Source of the DNA: Protonemura montana
Lineage: Eukaryota > Arthropoda > Insecta > Plecoptera > Nemouridae
Direction of reading: 5' to 3'
Assembly: GCA_947568835.1 (NCBI GenBank)
Contig: OX387612.1
Coordinates: 5,518,001-5,582,000 of the forward strand
DNA length: 64,000 nt
The number at the start of each line of letters is the position of its first letter. Positions within the stretch are counted from its first letter, which is position 1. Positions 47,535 to 57,895 of this stretch are shown piece after piece. Both the position numbers and the translations under genes were made by a program. Below the pieces are notes generated by a model. That model was not told where the DNA came from. It ran no database searches and was given only the letters and a program-made list of their open reading frames with translations.

Positions 47535-47625
47535 TCTTTAGCTTTGAGTTAAACTTCTAACTCGCAGAAACACCTGCATTCACTGCTTGTGATAGGCAAT
47601 AGGTGTGGTGGTTGTTCCAACAGAA
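47535..47625 (+). repeat. Diverged single unit related to the 92-bp satellite
   Basis: It shares taactcgcagaaacacctg, cattcactgcttgtgatagg and a degenerate ccaaca end with the unit of the array at 22.9-24.2 kb. Confidence 0.5.
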
Positions 47626-47689
47626 ATCTTATCTATGAGTTAAGATTTTAGTAGAAAAAAAATGCAGAATGCTTAAGAAAATGTGACGC

Positions 47690-47800
47690 AGTGTAACGTC
47701 ACTGGAATCAGAGTGACTGTGAGTATTCACAGTCTCTTGCTCTTAAGAGATTCGCCATTCTCATCAACTACACTAAAATCCTCTCTAGAAGGTGGTATAG
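47690..47800 (+). mobile_element. 5' part of the tRNA-derived SINE family
   Basis: The stretch aatcagagtgactgtgagta, ttcacagtctcttg and acactaaaatcc matches the segment upstream of the tRNA-like region at 57637-57735. The tRNA-like part itself is missing. Confidence 0.55.
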
Positions 47801-48105
47801 CTAGGCATGTTTCAGGAGGTATTAGTGAGCATTTAAATAGAAAAGTGGTTGTGTTATTAATATTTAATAGCAAGTTTACTCAAAATATTTGAAAAAAAAG
47901 ATATATCATATGCAAAAAAAAATAATCACCTAATTACTAGATTTTATCAAAATTTAATTGGATATCTCATTAAAAAAAAAATTTCTACTTTAATCCAGAT
48001 TAATAACATCGGTTTATATAAAAAATATTAAAATTTATATTAAAAGCAAGTATACAAATAATCTGGCTGCAAAAAAAATCGCAAAAAAAACAACCTATAT
48101 TGACA

Positions 48106-48206
48106 AAAACTATTTTTACTGGGTTTTGAATGTTAATGACAACTTTATTTCCCAGCTTTTAACTAGTGCTAAGGTTACATCAAGTAGACATTAGTCTAAA
48201 AACAGC
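48106..48206 (-). mobile_element. Palindromic retroposon (hammerhead-like family), copy 7, deleted
   Basis: Only the outer arm (ttttgaatgttaatgacaac, ttatttcccag) and the unique arm (actagtgctaaggttacatc, agacattagtct) remain. Confidence 0.6.
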
Positions 48207-49048
48207 AACCCATATTATTAACCTAATAAACCATGAAATTAACACTGAAACATTAAAATGACCTTAAGTCCAAATCGTTTAAGCCATATCCGGTCTACAA
48301 TAGACGTAATATATTACAAGGGAACCTAACATATTAATTTAAAATAAATCAATTAATAGTAACAATAAAATTAATTTTCTAAATACATGAAATTTAATTA
48401 CTTTATTGATTACATTTTAAAAACTTTTTAATTATAACAACGTTGACAGCCAATACCTTCATTTAAATGATAATAAAAAAGCGAATACCAGATAACATGG
48501 AACTGGACAGGGTTACTCTTTCCAGCTAATTGGTAAAAGGTTGAAAAGCAATAAACTAGCCGGTCGCCATGAAAATAACTAATTAAAATTACAGATTTGA
48601 AACTATAATGCAGAGTTCTAAAACAAACAATATATATGTGTACTTGTAAAATTATTATTAATTTAACTTATTTTACGTCTCTAATAAAACTCTTATCTAC
48701 AGAGGGAAAAAAAATAATATTATTGCTAATAAAATAACCGCCACTTTTGAAAAACAACTCTTTGAAACCGCAAATATAAACATCAATTGTGTTCCTTTTC
48801 AAGTTCTTGGGAAAGAGGTCAAGCACTCAACACTTGCGTTAGAGTGGCATTAATAATATGCATAATTAGTAGGTTAATTAATTAAAATCCCATCCAAGAG
48901 AGAATAACGAACAGGGTATCAGCATGAGATGCACCAAGACCCTTTCCAGTGGTGAAGCAAACACCTCTACTTCCAACTAGGATTCTTGTTCAAGTGCATC
49001 ATAAAGACTCCTTGGCCCAAAGAAATATCGCTCTCCGCCAAGAATTAG

Positions 49049-50097
49049 ACACTCGCCGTCGCCTCTGTGCTGGACATTCCGTGACAGGCTGCTTGTTTCG
49101 CTCCACGCAAAGGAGCGGACACTCGCCGTCGCCTCTGTGCTGGACATTCCGTGACAGGGTGCTTGTTTCGCTCCACGCAAAGGAGCGGACACTCGCCGTC
49201 GCCTCTGTGCTGGACATTCCATGACAGGGTGCTTGTTTCGCTCCACGCAAAGGAGCGGACACTCGCCGTCGCCTCTGTGCTGGACATTCCGTGACAGGGT
49301 GCTTGTTTCGCTCCACGCAAAGGAGCGGACACTCGCCGTTGCCTCTGTGCTGGACATTCCGTGACAGGGTGCTTGTTTCGCTCCACGCAAAGGAGCGGAC
49401 ACTCGCCGTCGCCTCTGTGCTGGAAATTCCATGACAGGGTGCTTATTTTGCTCCACGCAAAGGAGCGGACACTCGCCGTCGCCTCTGTGCTGGACATTCC
49501 GTGACAGGGTGCTTGTTTCGCTCCACGCAAAGGAGCGGACACTCGCCGTCGCCTCTGTGCTGGAAATTCCATGACAGGGTGCTTATTTTGCTCCACGCAA
49601 AGGAGCGGACACTCGCCGTCGCCTCTGTGCTGGACATTCCGTGACAGGGCGCTTGTTTCGATCCACGCATATGAGCGGACACTCGCCGTCGCCTCTGTGC
49701 TGGACATTCCGTGACAGGGTGCTTGTTTCGCTCCACGCAAAGGAGCGGACACTCGCCGTCGTCTCTGTGCTGGACATTCCGTGACAGGGTGCTTGTTTCG
49801 CTCCACGCAAAGGAGCGGACACTCGCCGTCGCCTCTGTGCTGGACATTCCGTGACAGGGTGCTTGTTTCGCTCCACGCAAAGAAGCGGACACTCGCCGTC
49901 ACCTCTGTGCTGGACATTCCGTGACAGGGTGCTTGTTTCGCTCCACACAAAGGAGCGGACACTCGCCGTCGCCTCTGTGCTGGACATTCCGTGACAGGGT
50001 GCTTGTTTCGCTCCATGCAAAGGAGCGGACACTCGCCGTCGCCTCTGTGCTGGACATTCCGTGACAGGGTGCTTGTTTCGCTCCACGCAAAGAAGCA
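49049..50097 (+). repeat. 70-bp CpG-rich satellite, array 3 (~15 copies)
   Basis: The longest array of the family, same orientation as arrays 1 and 2, ending about 50 bp before the CpG-rich block upstream of receptor B. A two-unit variant block (ggaaattccatgacaggg with gcttattttgctcc) occurs twice, 140 bp apart. Minus-strand open frames up to ~320 codons are repeat artefacts. Confidence 0.97.
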
Positions 50098-50149
50098 AAC
50101 CCCGCGTTACAAAAATAGAACGAAAACCGTTCGTATTTAGTCACCCCTA

Positions 50150-50345
50150 TTGCACGCTAAGGCGCTTATTTCCAGCGGGCGCCGCGCGCACTCCAAGCGT
50201 CGTTGCCCGGACGTCGGCGTCGCGGCGCTGGGTGCAGTCTGCCCGACGCCGTCCGCCTGATAACACCGACGTCGTGACGCTCGGCCGACCGGTGCAACGG
50301 ATACACGTGTGCTGGTCTAGACGCTGTTACCAGCGAGTTTTAGGA
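50150..50345 (+). promoter_or_regulatory. CpG-rich promoter-like block upstream of kainate receptor B
   Basis: This ~200 bp has the densest CpG content of any non-satellite sequence in the window, with runs such as gggcgccgcgcgc and gtcggcgtcgcggcgctggg. It lies immediately right of a 70-bp satellite array and ~480 bp before the first coding exon of receptor B. Short CAGT-type initiator-like strings are present, but I see no convincing TATA box. By analogy with receptor A, the 5' UTR may be spliced, with an acceptor-like cacaag 11 nt before the ATG at 50826. Promoter function is inferred from composition and position only. Confidence 0.45.
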
Positions 50346-50825
50346 ATTTGTGAAGAAACGCGGGTTTTTGGTTGATTTTGTCTTTTGAAGAAGTACCCTA
50401 TTCAGTACAAGAGAACTGTAAATTATCGGATATTATAATTTTTTACTGCGAATAGTGAAAACACGTTGTGTTAGCTGAAAGATGCGGTGTTTTAAATATT
50501 GGAACGTTATCACATTTTAGTTTAAATTTTTCATGGCTGTATGACATAGTTTTGTTCAATTCATTGCAATTTTTTAAAAGTTGTTTATTTAAATTAGTAT
50601 TAGTGCCGTTTTTTCAATAGATAAAATGGCCAATTGTCACAAGTGTTCAATTTTTTTTTCGACAAATTACTCACTGACAGTTGAAAAATTGCAGAACCTT
50701 TCGTTCAAATGTTTTGTTTTAGTTTTTTTGAATGTGAAATGTAAATTGTGTTAAGTGATGAAATTCTTTAAACTTTAAACTTTTGAAATAGTTATAGTTG
50801 GTTATTGGCACAAGCTAGAGCAGTG

Positions 50826-50922
50826 ATGGTTGAAGTGACAATGTTCAAGTGCTTACTAATTTTACTGACTGCAATTGTGTTATTTATGGAAATTCACGCT
50901 TTGCCACCGGTCATCAGAATAG
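50826..50922 (+). CDS. Kainate-type ionotropic glutamate receptor B, first coding exon (signal peptide)
   Basis: The exon encodes 32 codons plus one base: MVEVTMFK, a hydrophobic CLLILLTAIVLFMEI core, then HALPPVIRI and the first base of Gly. It ends at a consensus gtgagt donor at 50923. The last 22 nt match the receptor A exon except at four synonymous third positions, and the phase (1) is identical, so this is a second member of the same family on the opposite strand. An in-frame TGA at 50784-50786 precedes the ATG; initiation could also be at the second ATG at 50841. The following exon should open with a Gly-Ala-(Ile/Met)-Phe sequence, but I did not find it before 64000. An intron longer than 13 kb, comparable with receptor A, would explain this. 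Confidence 0.78.
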
Positions 50923-51477
50923 GTGAGTACATAACGTGTTTACTTTTTACCTAGCGATTTGCATAGTTTTGTGATTTTTAAAGAAAATTGAGATCTAACC
51001 TTAAAATTATGGGTCATGTTACGTCCCCAAAAAAGCAAATGCTTTGGTTGCTAAATATTTTTTATGGGTATTAGATGTTGTGCTTTTTGTGTTTATCTTT
51101 ATAGGCGTCAACGTTTCAACCCTTCTTGGTTTGACCATCTAAGCTGTATAACCAACTCACGAACTAACTCTTACCTTTTCTTCTCAAATTAACACAAGAA
51201 ATAGATTTTCAAGACAATGCAATTCAATCAATGCAATCAATTGATTTGGTTTATAAACTTATTTTTAGAGGTAAATATTGACATCTTAAAGACCCGTTTA
51301 CTAGATGGCGATGCACATGCGTTTTTAGGTTAAGAACACACATAATTGGTTACTTAAAAAACGCCAATTTGTTCGGGATCATATTTTCGAAAATACAAAA
51401 TATGTTAGCTTTTTCATTTTTGACCTTGATTATTTAAGATGCATTGAGGAAGCTTGAACCAGGTAAATGTTTTAATT

Positions 51478-51657
51478 TGCGGCTCTTTTGCTATCGGAAA
51501 ATTGTCATGACTGCTCTTACCCCTGATAAAGTAACAGGTAAAAGTTACGAAACGCCGGAAAATTTAGTTGTTTTTCGCTTAGCATTCAACACCCAGTTTC
51601 AAAAGTTTTTGTCAAAACTATTGCTAAGTTTAAATAAAGTAGACATGAGTCTAAAAC
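51478..51657 (+). mobile_element. Palindromic retroposon (hammerhead-like family), copy 8, left-truncated
   Basis: It begins in the loop (ctcttttgctatcgg) and keeps the right arm and unique arm (agacatgagtctaaaa). This copy preserves the best hammerhead-like core: CTGATAA at 51523-51529, a GTAAC/GTTAC hairpin at 51531-51548 and GAAAC at 51549-51553. Confidence 0.7.
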
Positions 51658-52376
51658 CCGTTAGCTACAACAGTTTTCGCAGATGAATGTTCTTTGTACG
51701 TTTGAATTGAAATTCAATTACTTTTTTAAATCTGCTACAAAAGCTAAAGGTAGTCAACGAAAGATAAACATAATAGCTGTATTGGCGTATGTACTTAACC
51801 AACGTTTAACAATGGCAGATCTTGAAAGAACGGTTGGGGAATTCTCGTGAAAAGTTTTACGGTGCTTTGCATAATGCAATCTATTCTCGTGGATGCGAAA
51901 GAGCTACCAACGATGCTCACAATAGAATATGGACTTCAAGAAATTTGATGCAAATAGAAAAACAGAATTATTGTGAAAGGTTTCTTAATAAAGAATTTAT
52001 TTGGCGTAAGCTGGTATTGTTCATTGGATTTTAGAGTGGAAAGATAACTTTGAAAGTAGTTTTCATATTTGCTGGAACCACCGTTTTATAGGCAAGAAGA
52101 CCTAGTTTTGCCATAAGAGATACTGCAACGGTGTTTAAATTAAAAAGATACTGATTTCGTCTAGGTTTTGAGAGCTTTTGGTGTATATTATGTGTGGTTT
52201 TTCGTTTAATTTCCGGTTAGTTGAGGAATTTTTTGACTAAAAACCCATAAATAACTGCATTAACCGAAATACCACAAATATCAAAAATATACTTTTAAGA
52301 ATCCACCTGCAAAAATGCAGAATCAATGAAGATAGCACGTTGCAATGAATGAATTTCGGTGAAAAAAGAGAAAATT

Positions 52377-52454
52377 ATGGTTTTTAGACTCATGTCTACT
52401 TTATCTTACCTTAGTGCTAGTTAAAAAAACATCTATTTAAAGACTGGGTTTTGG
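52377..52454 (+). mobile_element. Palindromic retroposon (hammerhead-like family), copy 9, left end only
   Basis: The unique left arm (atggtttttagactcatg, tctactttatcttacctta) and the first bases of the palindrome are present. The rest is missing and sequence leading to the LINE end follows. Confidence 0.6.
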
Positions 52455-52525
52455 GAAAGGAAAGAAAGTTTGAAATTATTTGGAAAAATTGTGAGAATAA
52501 ATGAAGAAAGATTGTGAAGGACAAT

Positions 52526-52800
52526 CTTAAGGTAGGAATGTAAGATAAGAGGAAGATAAAGACCGAGAGAAAGATGGATACGAAAAGAAAAATATGTTGA
52601 GGAAAGAGGTGGGAAATGGAGTAAAGTAGAAGAGAAAGAAAGTTCGATTGAAAAAGAAGTATGGGAAAAATTTAAATGTGAAAAGGAGTTTGGAAATGAA
52701 GAAATTGATTCTACATAATCTAGTACCTATATGCCTAAAATTTAATATCTAGTAGCACCCATTTTTATTATTGGAGGTAAAAATTTGAATTACATAAAAA
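52526..52800 (+). mobile_element. LINE 3' end, copy 3 (5'-truncated)
   Basis: The same family as 6604-6872 and 29283-29575 (gaggaaagaggtgggaaatg, agtaaagtagaagagaaag). It is the most diverged of the three and its coding end is frameshifted. Confidence 0.55.
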
Positions 52801-53861
52801 AAGGAAAATGAAAAAAAAATCACGACATTTTGCAGCTTCTTTTACTTTATCAAACGTGACAGACATTTTTTCAGTTTCTTTTAAGGTCAGCATAATGAAG
52901 AATAATTAAAATAATAAACAGTACAAAAAAATTTCTAATTAATTCCCTCTAATTTACAAGAAAATTAAATTAATTTTGTAAATACAAGTTGTTGAGAATT
53001 AGGATTCTGGAATTCTAAACAAACTTACAAACTATGTACAACCATACTGCGACTAAACAGAATATGCACGGCTTATTTAGCATTGCACCAACATTGAAAA
53101 TCAGATAAATACTGCGCCCAACTTTCAAGTGTGTAGCTAGGGGGTTGGGTTTTGCTGGAAATAGTTGGGATCAAGCCAAAGGGTAGCGGATTAAGCTGTA
53201 CACCCACGAAACAGCCTCTTGACGTTATGAGGGGGCGATAAAAGAAGACATCTAGAGAAGATCGCAAGGGAGGATCGAACCATGGGTACGTTGCATTGTA
53301 AGACTGTGGTACTATATGTGTTAGACTGTGGCTTCTTATTGGGATAAATAATAATGTATTGAAGGTTAAGTTACTCTAGTGCCGGAATGTTTAATTAAAT
53401 CGTTTTTATAAAATGGTGAAGTGAAATATTGGGCATTTATGATAGCAAAGTGAATGTTCAAGCAATTTTTATAATTTTTATATTTTTTTGTCAAAAAGGT
53501 CATAAAATACAATGTTTAGACAGTTAGATTATAAAAAGAAATTACTCAATAAACTATGGTTTAGTTCACACATGATTTAATGGCTATATTAAAATAAAAA
53601 AATATATAATAAAAAAAATATATCTTAATCAAGGTAAGTCTTGATGTAAAATATTCAGGTTTTGGGTAGGGTGTGAGTTGGTAGGATTTAATCTTTCTGC
53701 TTTAGATTTGAAAAATAGTTAGAAACCAAGGATTTAGGTATAAATTAATCTTCATTGACAAATCTAATCAAATATCTATTCAAAGAAATATTTTAAATAC
53801 TTGTTATTTTTTTACCTCACATTTTAACCTAATCTAACACTTATTGATTAGCAAAGTGAGT

Positions 53862-54160
53862 GGAGCAAAATCTTCAATTTCACTTAACCCCAAAAAAAAC
53901 GTGTGTGTTTTGTTTGTTTGTTTGCATTTTGTTCGCGCTCTAGCGGCCAAAAGTCTGCTCAAATTTGAAGAAAATTGACATTTTGTTTAACCGTTTTGGA
54001 GTTTTACCACCAAAATGTTTGATACTTTTTCACCTCACTTTGCAAAGATGTGAAACAAATCATAATTAAAAAGTTGCAAAGTTTTTAAGCCCGTATGTGT
54101 TTTTTATCTCTTTTTATTCACTAATTTCCGGCAAAATGTTTGCTGTTTTTTTCTCAATCA
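53862..54160 (+). repeat. AT-rich dispersed repeat, copy
   Basis: It is alignable with 8938-9235 over gagcaaaatcttcaatttca, a gttcgcgctctagcggcc segment and ctttgcaaagatgtgaaa, and with 3480-3530 over gcaaagtttttaag. No coding potential. Confidence 0.5.
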
Positions 54161-54225
54161 TTTACAACGAATCGGCTTCACATTTTATCATCCCAAAATA
54201 TCGCTAAGCTCATTAAACAACAACT

Positions 54226-54744
54226 GAACGGTTTGTCGTGTTGGAAACACCGGTTCTCGTTAGATCACCGAAGTTAAGCAACACTGCGCTGGGTCAGGTA
54301 TTGGATGAGTGACCATCATACACATGACAAGTTCTGTTTGAGAGAGAGGTTGGAGGAATGAAAGTTAAGTAACACTGCGCTGAGTCAGGTATTAGATGGG
54401 TGACCATCATACACATGACCAGTTCTGTTCGGGAGAGAGGTTGGAGGGATGAAAGTTAGTACAGCAACTTCACTCGCCTTCCTTATCAACCTCTCGACAG
54501 CATGGATTTGTGGAGGAATCCTGTTGTTCGCGTTGTACCGTCCTTCGGAAGGGACGTTAAGCCGCTGGTCCCCTTGGTGCTTTTCGACAGGAGTAGGCTA
54601 CGTGCCGGCACCGGGTTTCCCCTACTTCGTTCTAGGCTAAGTTGGTTTTTCATCATGCTAATCATCATCTACTCATTCATCGTTAGACCAGTGTCGCATG
54701 GCCAAATGTCAAAACAGTGCGTCGTTAAACACCACAAATAAATA
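54226..54744 (+). mobile_element. 5S-rRNA-derived SINE, copy 13, full length with two heads
   Basis: It starts gaacggtttgtcgtgttgga, has one complete 5S-like head, a second partial head fused at gaaagttaag, then the body and tail ending cgtcgttaaacaccac and an AAT-rich tract. It is the most complete plus-strand copy. Open frames through it are not genes. Confidence 0.9.
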
Positions 54745-55415
54745 TTATGTAACAACGCAACTCAAATTACATACACAAAGCCCTATTACAGTCCATACCG
54801 AGCGAGGAAGCCAGCGATCGACATTTTTTCAACAAGACTTTGAGCTAGATTTTCTATTATGGAATAGACTATACTTAAAATAATTACATTTTAATATTTC
54901 GATGGATGTAATTTGAGTGAACGCTTTGCCACAAATAAAGAATATTGTTTTCAGCCACTCAGAGAAGTTGACGGGAAATGAATTTTTAAATGAGAAAGGT
55001 TTTTATGCTCCTTTATGCAAATTAGTTCTGCGATATCCTTTTTTCCAGTTTTATTTTCATTTAAAGTAATTCAAACATTTTCTTATCAAACTATTTCATC
55101 TTTCAAGACTTGAGTGACTCCATTTCAACGTTTGCTTGCGTTTTTTCTATTTTGCTTGGAAATATTATTTTCATTAACATTTTGCTTTTAATGATCAGAG
55201 TATTTTTATATTAGAAATATGTATATTTGTGATTAACCTATTTTACCTTTACAAATATGCAATGACTGTGACTCATCAAAGAAAAGTAATTTTAACGTTT
55301 CAAAAAGTTAGGTTTAAACTTTATATACTCGATTTTTTTGTACATATTCTCATGACATGGTTAGAATATTTCTGCAAAAATTGGTCTGAAATCTCTAAGA
55401 GAAAATACTAGATAG

Positions 55416-55547
55416 TACGATGGTTTTTAGACTCATGTCTACTTGATTTATCCTAAGCACTAGTTTTAAGAAAAACAAAAAAACGTCGGGAAATTTAGTA
55501 GCCCTTTACTTAGCATTCAAAACCCATTTCAAATAGTTTTTCTTTAA
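55416..55547 (+). mobile_element. Palindromic retroposon (hammerhead-like family), copy 10, internally deleted
   Basis: It is flanked by a 9-bp duplication, actagatag (55407-55415 and 55548-55556). The unique left arm is intact and the interior jumps directly from the start of the left arm to the right arm (cgtcgggaaatttag). The element is 132 bp. Confidence 0.8.
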
Positions 55548-56285
55548 ACTAGATAGCATCTCCTAGACGCAGCCCGCAGAACAAAAGCGGCTCCTCCACC
55601 AAAAAATAAAACACAATTATTTCACTTTTCAATTCAAAGCTTAAAAAATGTTTAAACTAAACCTACTTTACTTTTAATTTTGCCTGAAATCAAACTAAAA
55701 CAAAACGAAACATTTCCATAGCAGTTATGAATTTTTCCACTCCTCACCAAAACCGTCAAGAAATACTGGCACCGCCATCCACCACACATTATAAATCAAA
55801 GTAAACTTCGCTACCACTTGCGAAAATTAAACCCAAAACCTCTCTCCCCCCCGATTTGCTCCGAACTGCAAAGATATTACTTTACAGTGAACAGTGCGAA
55901 AAGGAAATTAAACTTTCTATACGAGCTGTGGTTTCTATGTAACGCTAATAAGTCGCTGGCGCAGCACGTTTTGAGAAGACAGCGGGTTTTTTTTTTCAGT
56001 GGGTTGTTGAATCTTGCAGTCGTGTAGGATTTTCAAGCCATGTAATTGTTTTAGGGGACGAAGCCAAAGTGAAGCAGTCGTTTGCGTCTTTTTACAACCC
56101 GCTCGAGCGTCGTTTGGTGACGTGATGCGATATTAAAATTGTATGGGAGAATCACGTTGATAAAACAGATTCGTAAGATTTTCTAAAATTAAACTGGAAT
56201 AAATCTCGCGATATTTAAGATAATAAATAAATCATTTTCGTAATATTTACCACTATGTTCGTTTTAAATCGCATGAACTGCTGGT

Positions 56286-56852
56286 ACCGAATGGCGTGTT
56301 GGAAAGACCGGTTCTTGTGAGATCACCGAAGTTAAGCAACACTACGCTAAGTCAGGTATTGGATGGGTGACCACCGAACGGTTTGGCGTGTTGGAAACGC
56401 CGGTTCTCGTGAGATCGCCGAAGTTAAGCAACACTGCGCTGGGTCAGGTATTGGATGAGTGACTAGCAAACGGTTTGGCGTGTTGGAAGCACCGGTTCTT
56501 GTGAGATCACCGAAGTTAAGCAACACTGCGCTGGGTCAGGTATTGGATGGGTGATTAGCGAACGGTTTGTCGTGTTGGAAACACTGGTTCTCGTGAGATC
56601 ACCAAAGTTAAGCAACTCGGCGCAGGTTCAGGTATTGGATTGTTGACCAGAGGATGGTTTTGCATATTGGAAACACTGGTTCTCGAGTGATAGCGGAAGT
56701 TTCCGCGCTAGATCAGATATTGCACAAGAAACCATCATACAAATGCCCAGTTCTGTTCGGGAGAGAAGTCGGAGGGATACAAGTTAGTACATCTCCTTTA
56801 GTTGCTTTGCTCATCGTCCCCTCGAAAACATAGAGTTGTGAAGAAATGATTT
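56286..56852 (+). mobile_element. 5S-rRNA-derived SINE, copy 14, five tandem 5S-like heads
   Basis: Five head units with a period near 93 bp (starting about 56286, 56372, 56466, 56559 and 56651) each contain ggcgtgttggaaac-, gagatcaccgaagttaagc- and tattggatgggtga-type segments matching roughly positions 15-93 of 5S rRNA. A diverged SINE body follows and fades out near 56852. No intact 5S rRNA gene is present because the first ~15 and last ~25 nt of 5S are absent. Confidence 0.85.
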
Positions 56853-56885
56853 TTTTGTAAGGTCTAATATTTCTATATTTTCAAA

Positions 56886-56965
56886 CACCATGCTATGTTA
56901 CTCTCAGAAACAGCCGGCTTTCACTGCATGTGATTGTTTGTTGCCATGGCAATTAATTTAAGTCC
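56886..56965 (+). repeat. Diverged single unit related to the 92-bp satellite
   Basis: It shares actctcagaaacagccggc, tttcactgcatgtgattg and tgccatggcaa with the satellite unit. Confidence 0.5.
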
Positions 56966-57520
56966 CACTTTATTTAAAAGTTAAGAACATTGTAATATTG
57001 GGCATAAGAAAACCCTACTTCATTAAATGTATTAAATTACTGATTGTGAACGGACACAGGTAAGACGGTGCTATTATGTGGTGAGGTATTTTTCAAAGCT
57101 GCAGCTGCCAACAAGGACTTTTTTAAATAAGCATTTTTTGTTGATGCCAATATATTTTTTTTGTATGTATCACATACAAAGGTCAAACTAATTAATGCAG
57201 TACAGATTGGTTAAAAAAACGAAACAGTATTTCGAACTGATTCTTAATGATCGTGAATGAGTTCCTGATCAGGATCTGGACAGGGTTTACAGGTTGATCT
57301 TTTCGTCTCTGGAAATGTGATGTGACGACAGTTTCGGCGATGAGATCAGCCTGTAAAACCCAGTTCCTGCCCGAGAAGTGTCAAGAATCACCAAACAAGA
57401 CCTGGAGTATTTACCGTTTTGATTCACTGGATTAAAAGGGCAAGAAGAAGAAAACAAGAAGATGTAAACAATTTTATTATTAGAAACACAATCAATTTTT
57501 GATAGAGAAGTAGTCCCCAT

Positions 57521-57895
57521 AATATTAAAATACTGCGTGCATTACAATTGTTTGCAATTTTAATCAGATTTCTTATTTTTGAACGCATAGAACGTCAAAT
57601 TGGAGTTACTCGAGATTGACAGGTTGTGATGTGGTATAGCGTCACTAGAATCAGAGTGACTGTGAGTATTCACAGCCTCTTGGTTCTACTCCTTGGAGAA
57701 CTGTCATTCTAATCAAATACACTAAAATCCTTTTTTAAAAGTATGTGTCCAAGTAGCTGAATTGGTTAGAGTAACACCCGCTTTACGTGGAGATCGGGGT
57801 TCGAGTCCCCGTTTAGCATCAATTTTTGAGAGGGTTTTTAATAATGAAATACCCTGTGCATTGCAAGCATTTAAAATTTAACACAGATTTCACTT
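57521..57895 (+). mobile_element. tRNA-derived SINE, longest copy, with tails on both sides
   Basis: The order is tail-like (actgcgtgcattacaattg), 5' segment (aatcagagtgactgtgagta), tRNA-like region 57748-57818 (tagctgaattggttagag; ggttcgagtcccc), then tail again (accctgtgcattgcaagca). The tRNA-like part is internal, not 5'-terminal, and the flanking tails suggest a unit arranged in tandem. Confidence 0.65.

Larger units (their letters stand above)
40301..50149. other. Intergenic region between the divergent kainate receptor genes
   Basis: About 9.8 kb separate the two promoter-like blocks. It is bounded by 70-bp arrays on both sides and contains SINE copies 11 and 12 and palindromic copies 6 and 7. 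Unassigned AT-rich stretches are 41271-42380, 42980-43865, 44206-44896, 45143-47534 and 48207-49048. A 17-bp direct duplication around acatttccggtag occurs at 41818-41850. No other gene was recognised; a both-strand open stretch at 45598-45817 has no motif. Confidence 0.5.

Noticed and set aside
8654..50922. Joining the receptor B signal-peptide exon (plus) directly to the exon at 8654-8815 (minus)
   Set aside because: The phases match but the strands are opposite. The minus-strand exon at 37.6 kb is a proper partner for 8654-8815, so no inversion or trans-splicing is needed.
54449..54741. Frames with a common MKVST-type start seen in several places (for example 42.5, 35.0 and 54.4 kb)
   Set aside because: They are translations of the 5S-derived SINE body, repeated wherever the SINE occurs.
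55990..56125. Possible plus-strand terminal exon after tgttttag at about 56054 (short frame ending RRLVT)
   Set aside because: Only about 20 codons, with a second frame equally open and no recognised protein; too weak to annotate.
56286..56730. Cluster of 5S rRNA genes
   Set aside because: The units lack the first ~15 and last ~25 nt of 5S rRNA and lead into a SINE body; they are 5S-like SINE heads.
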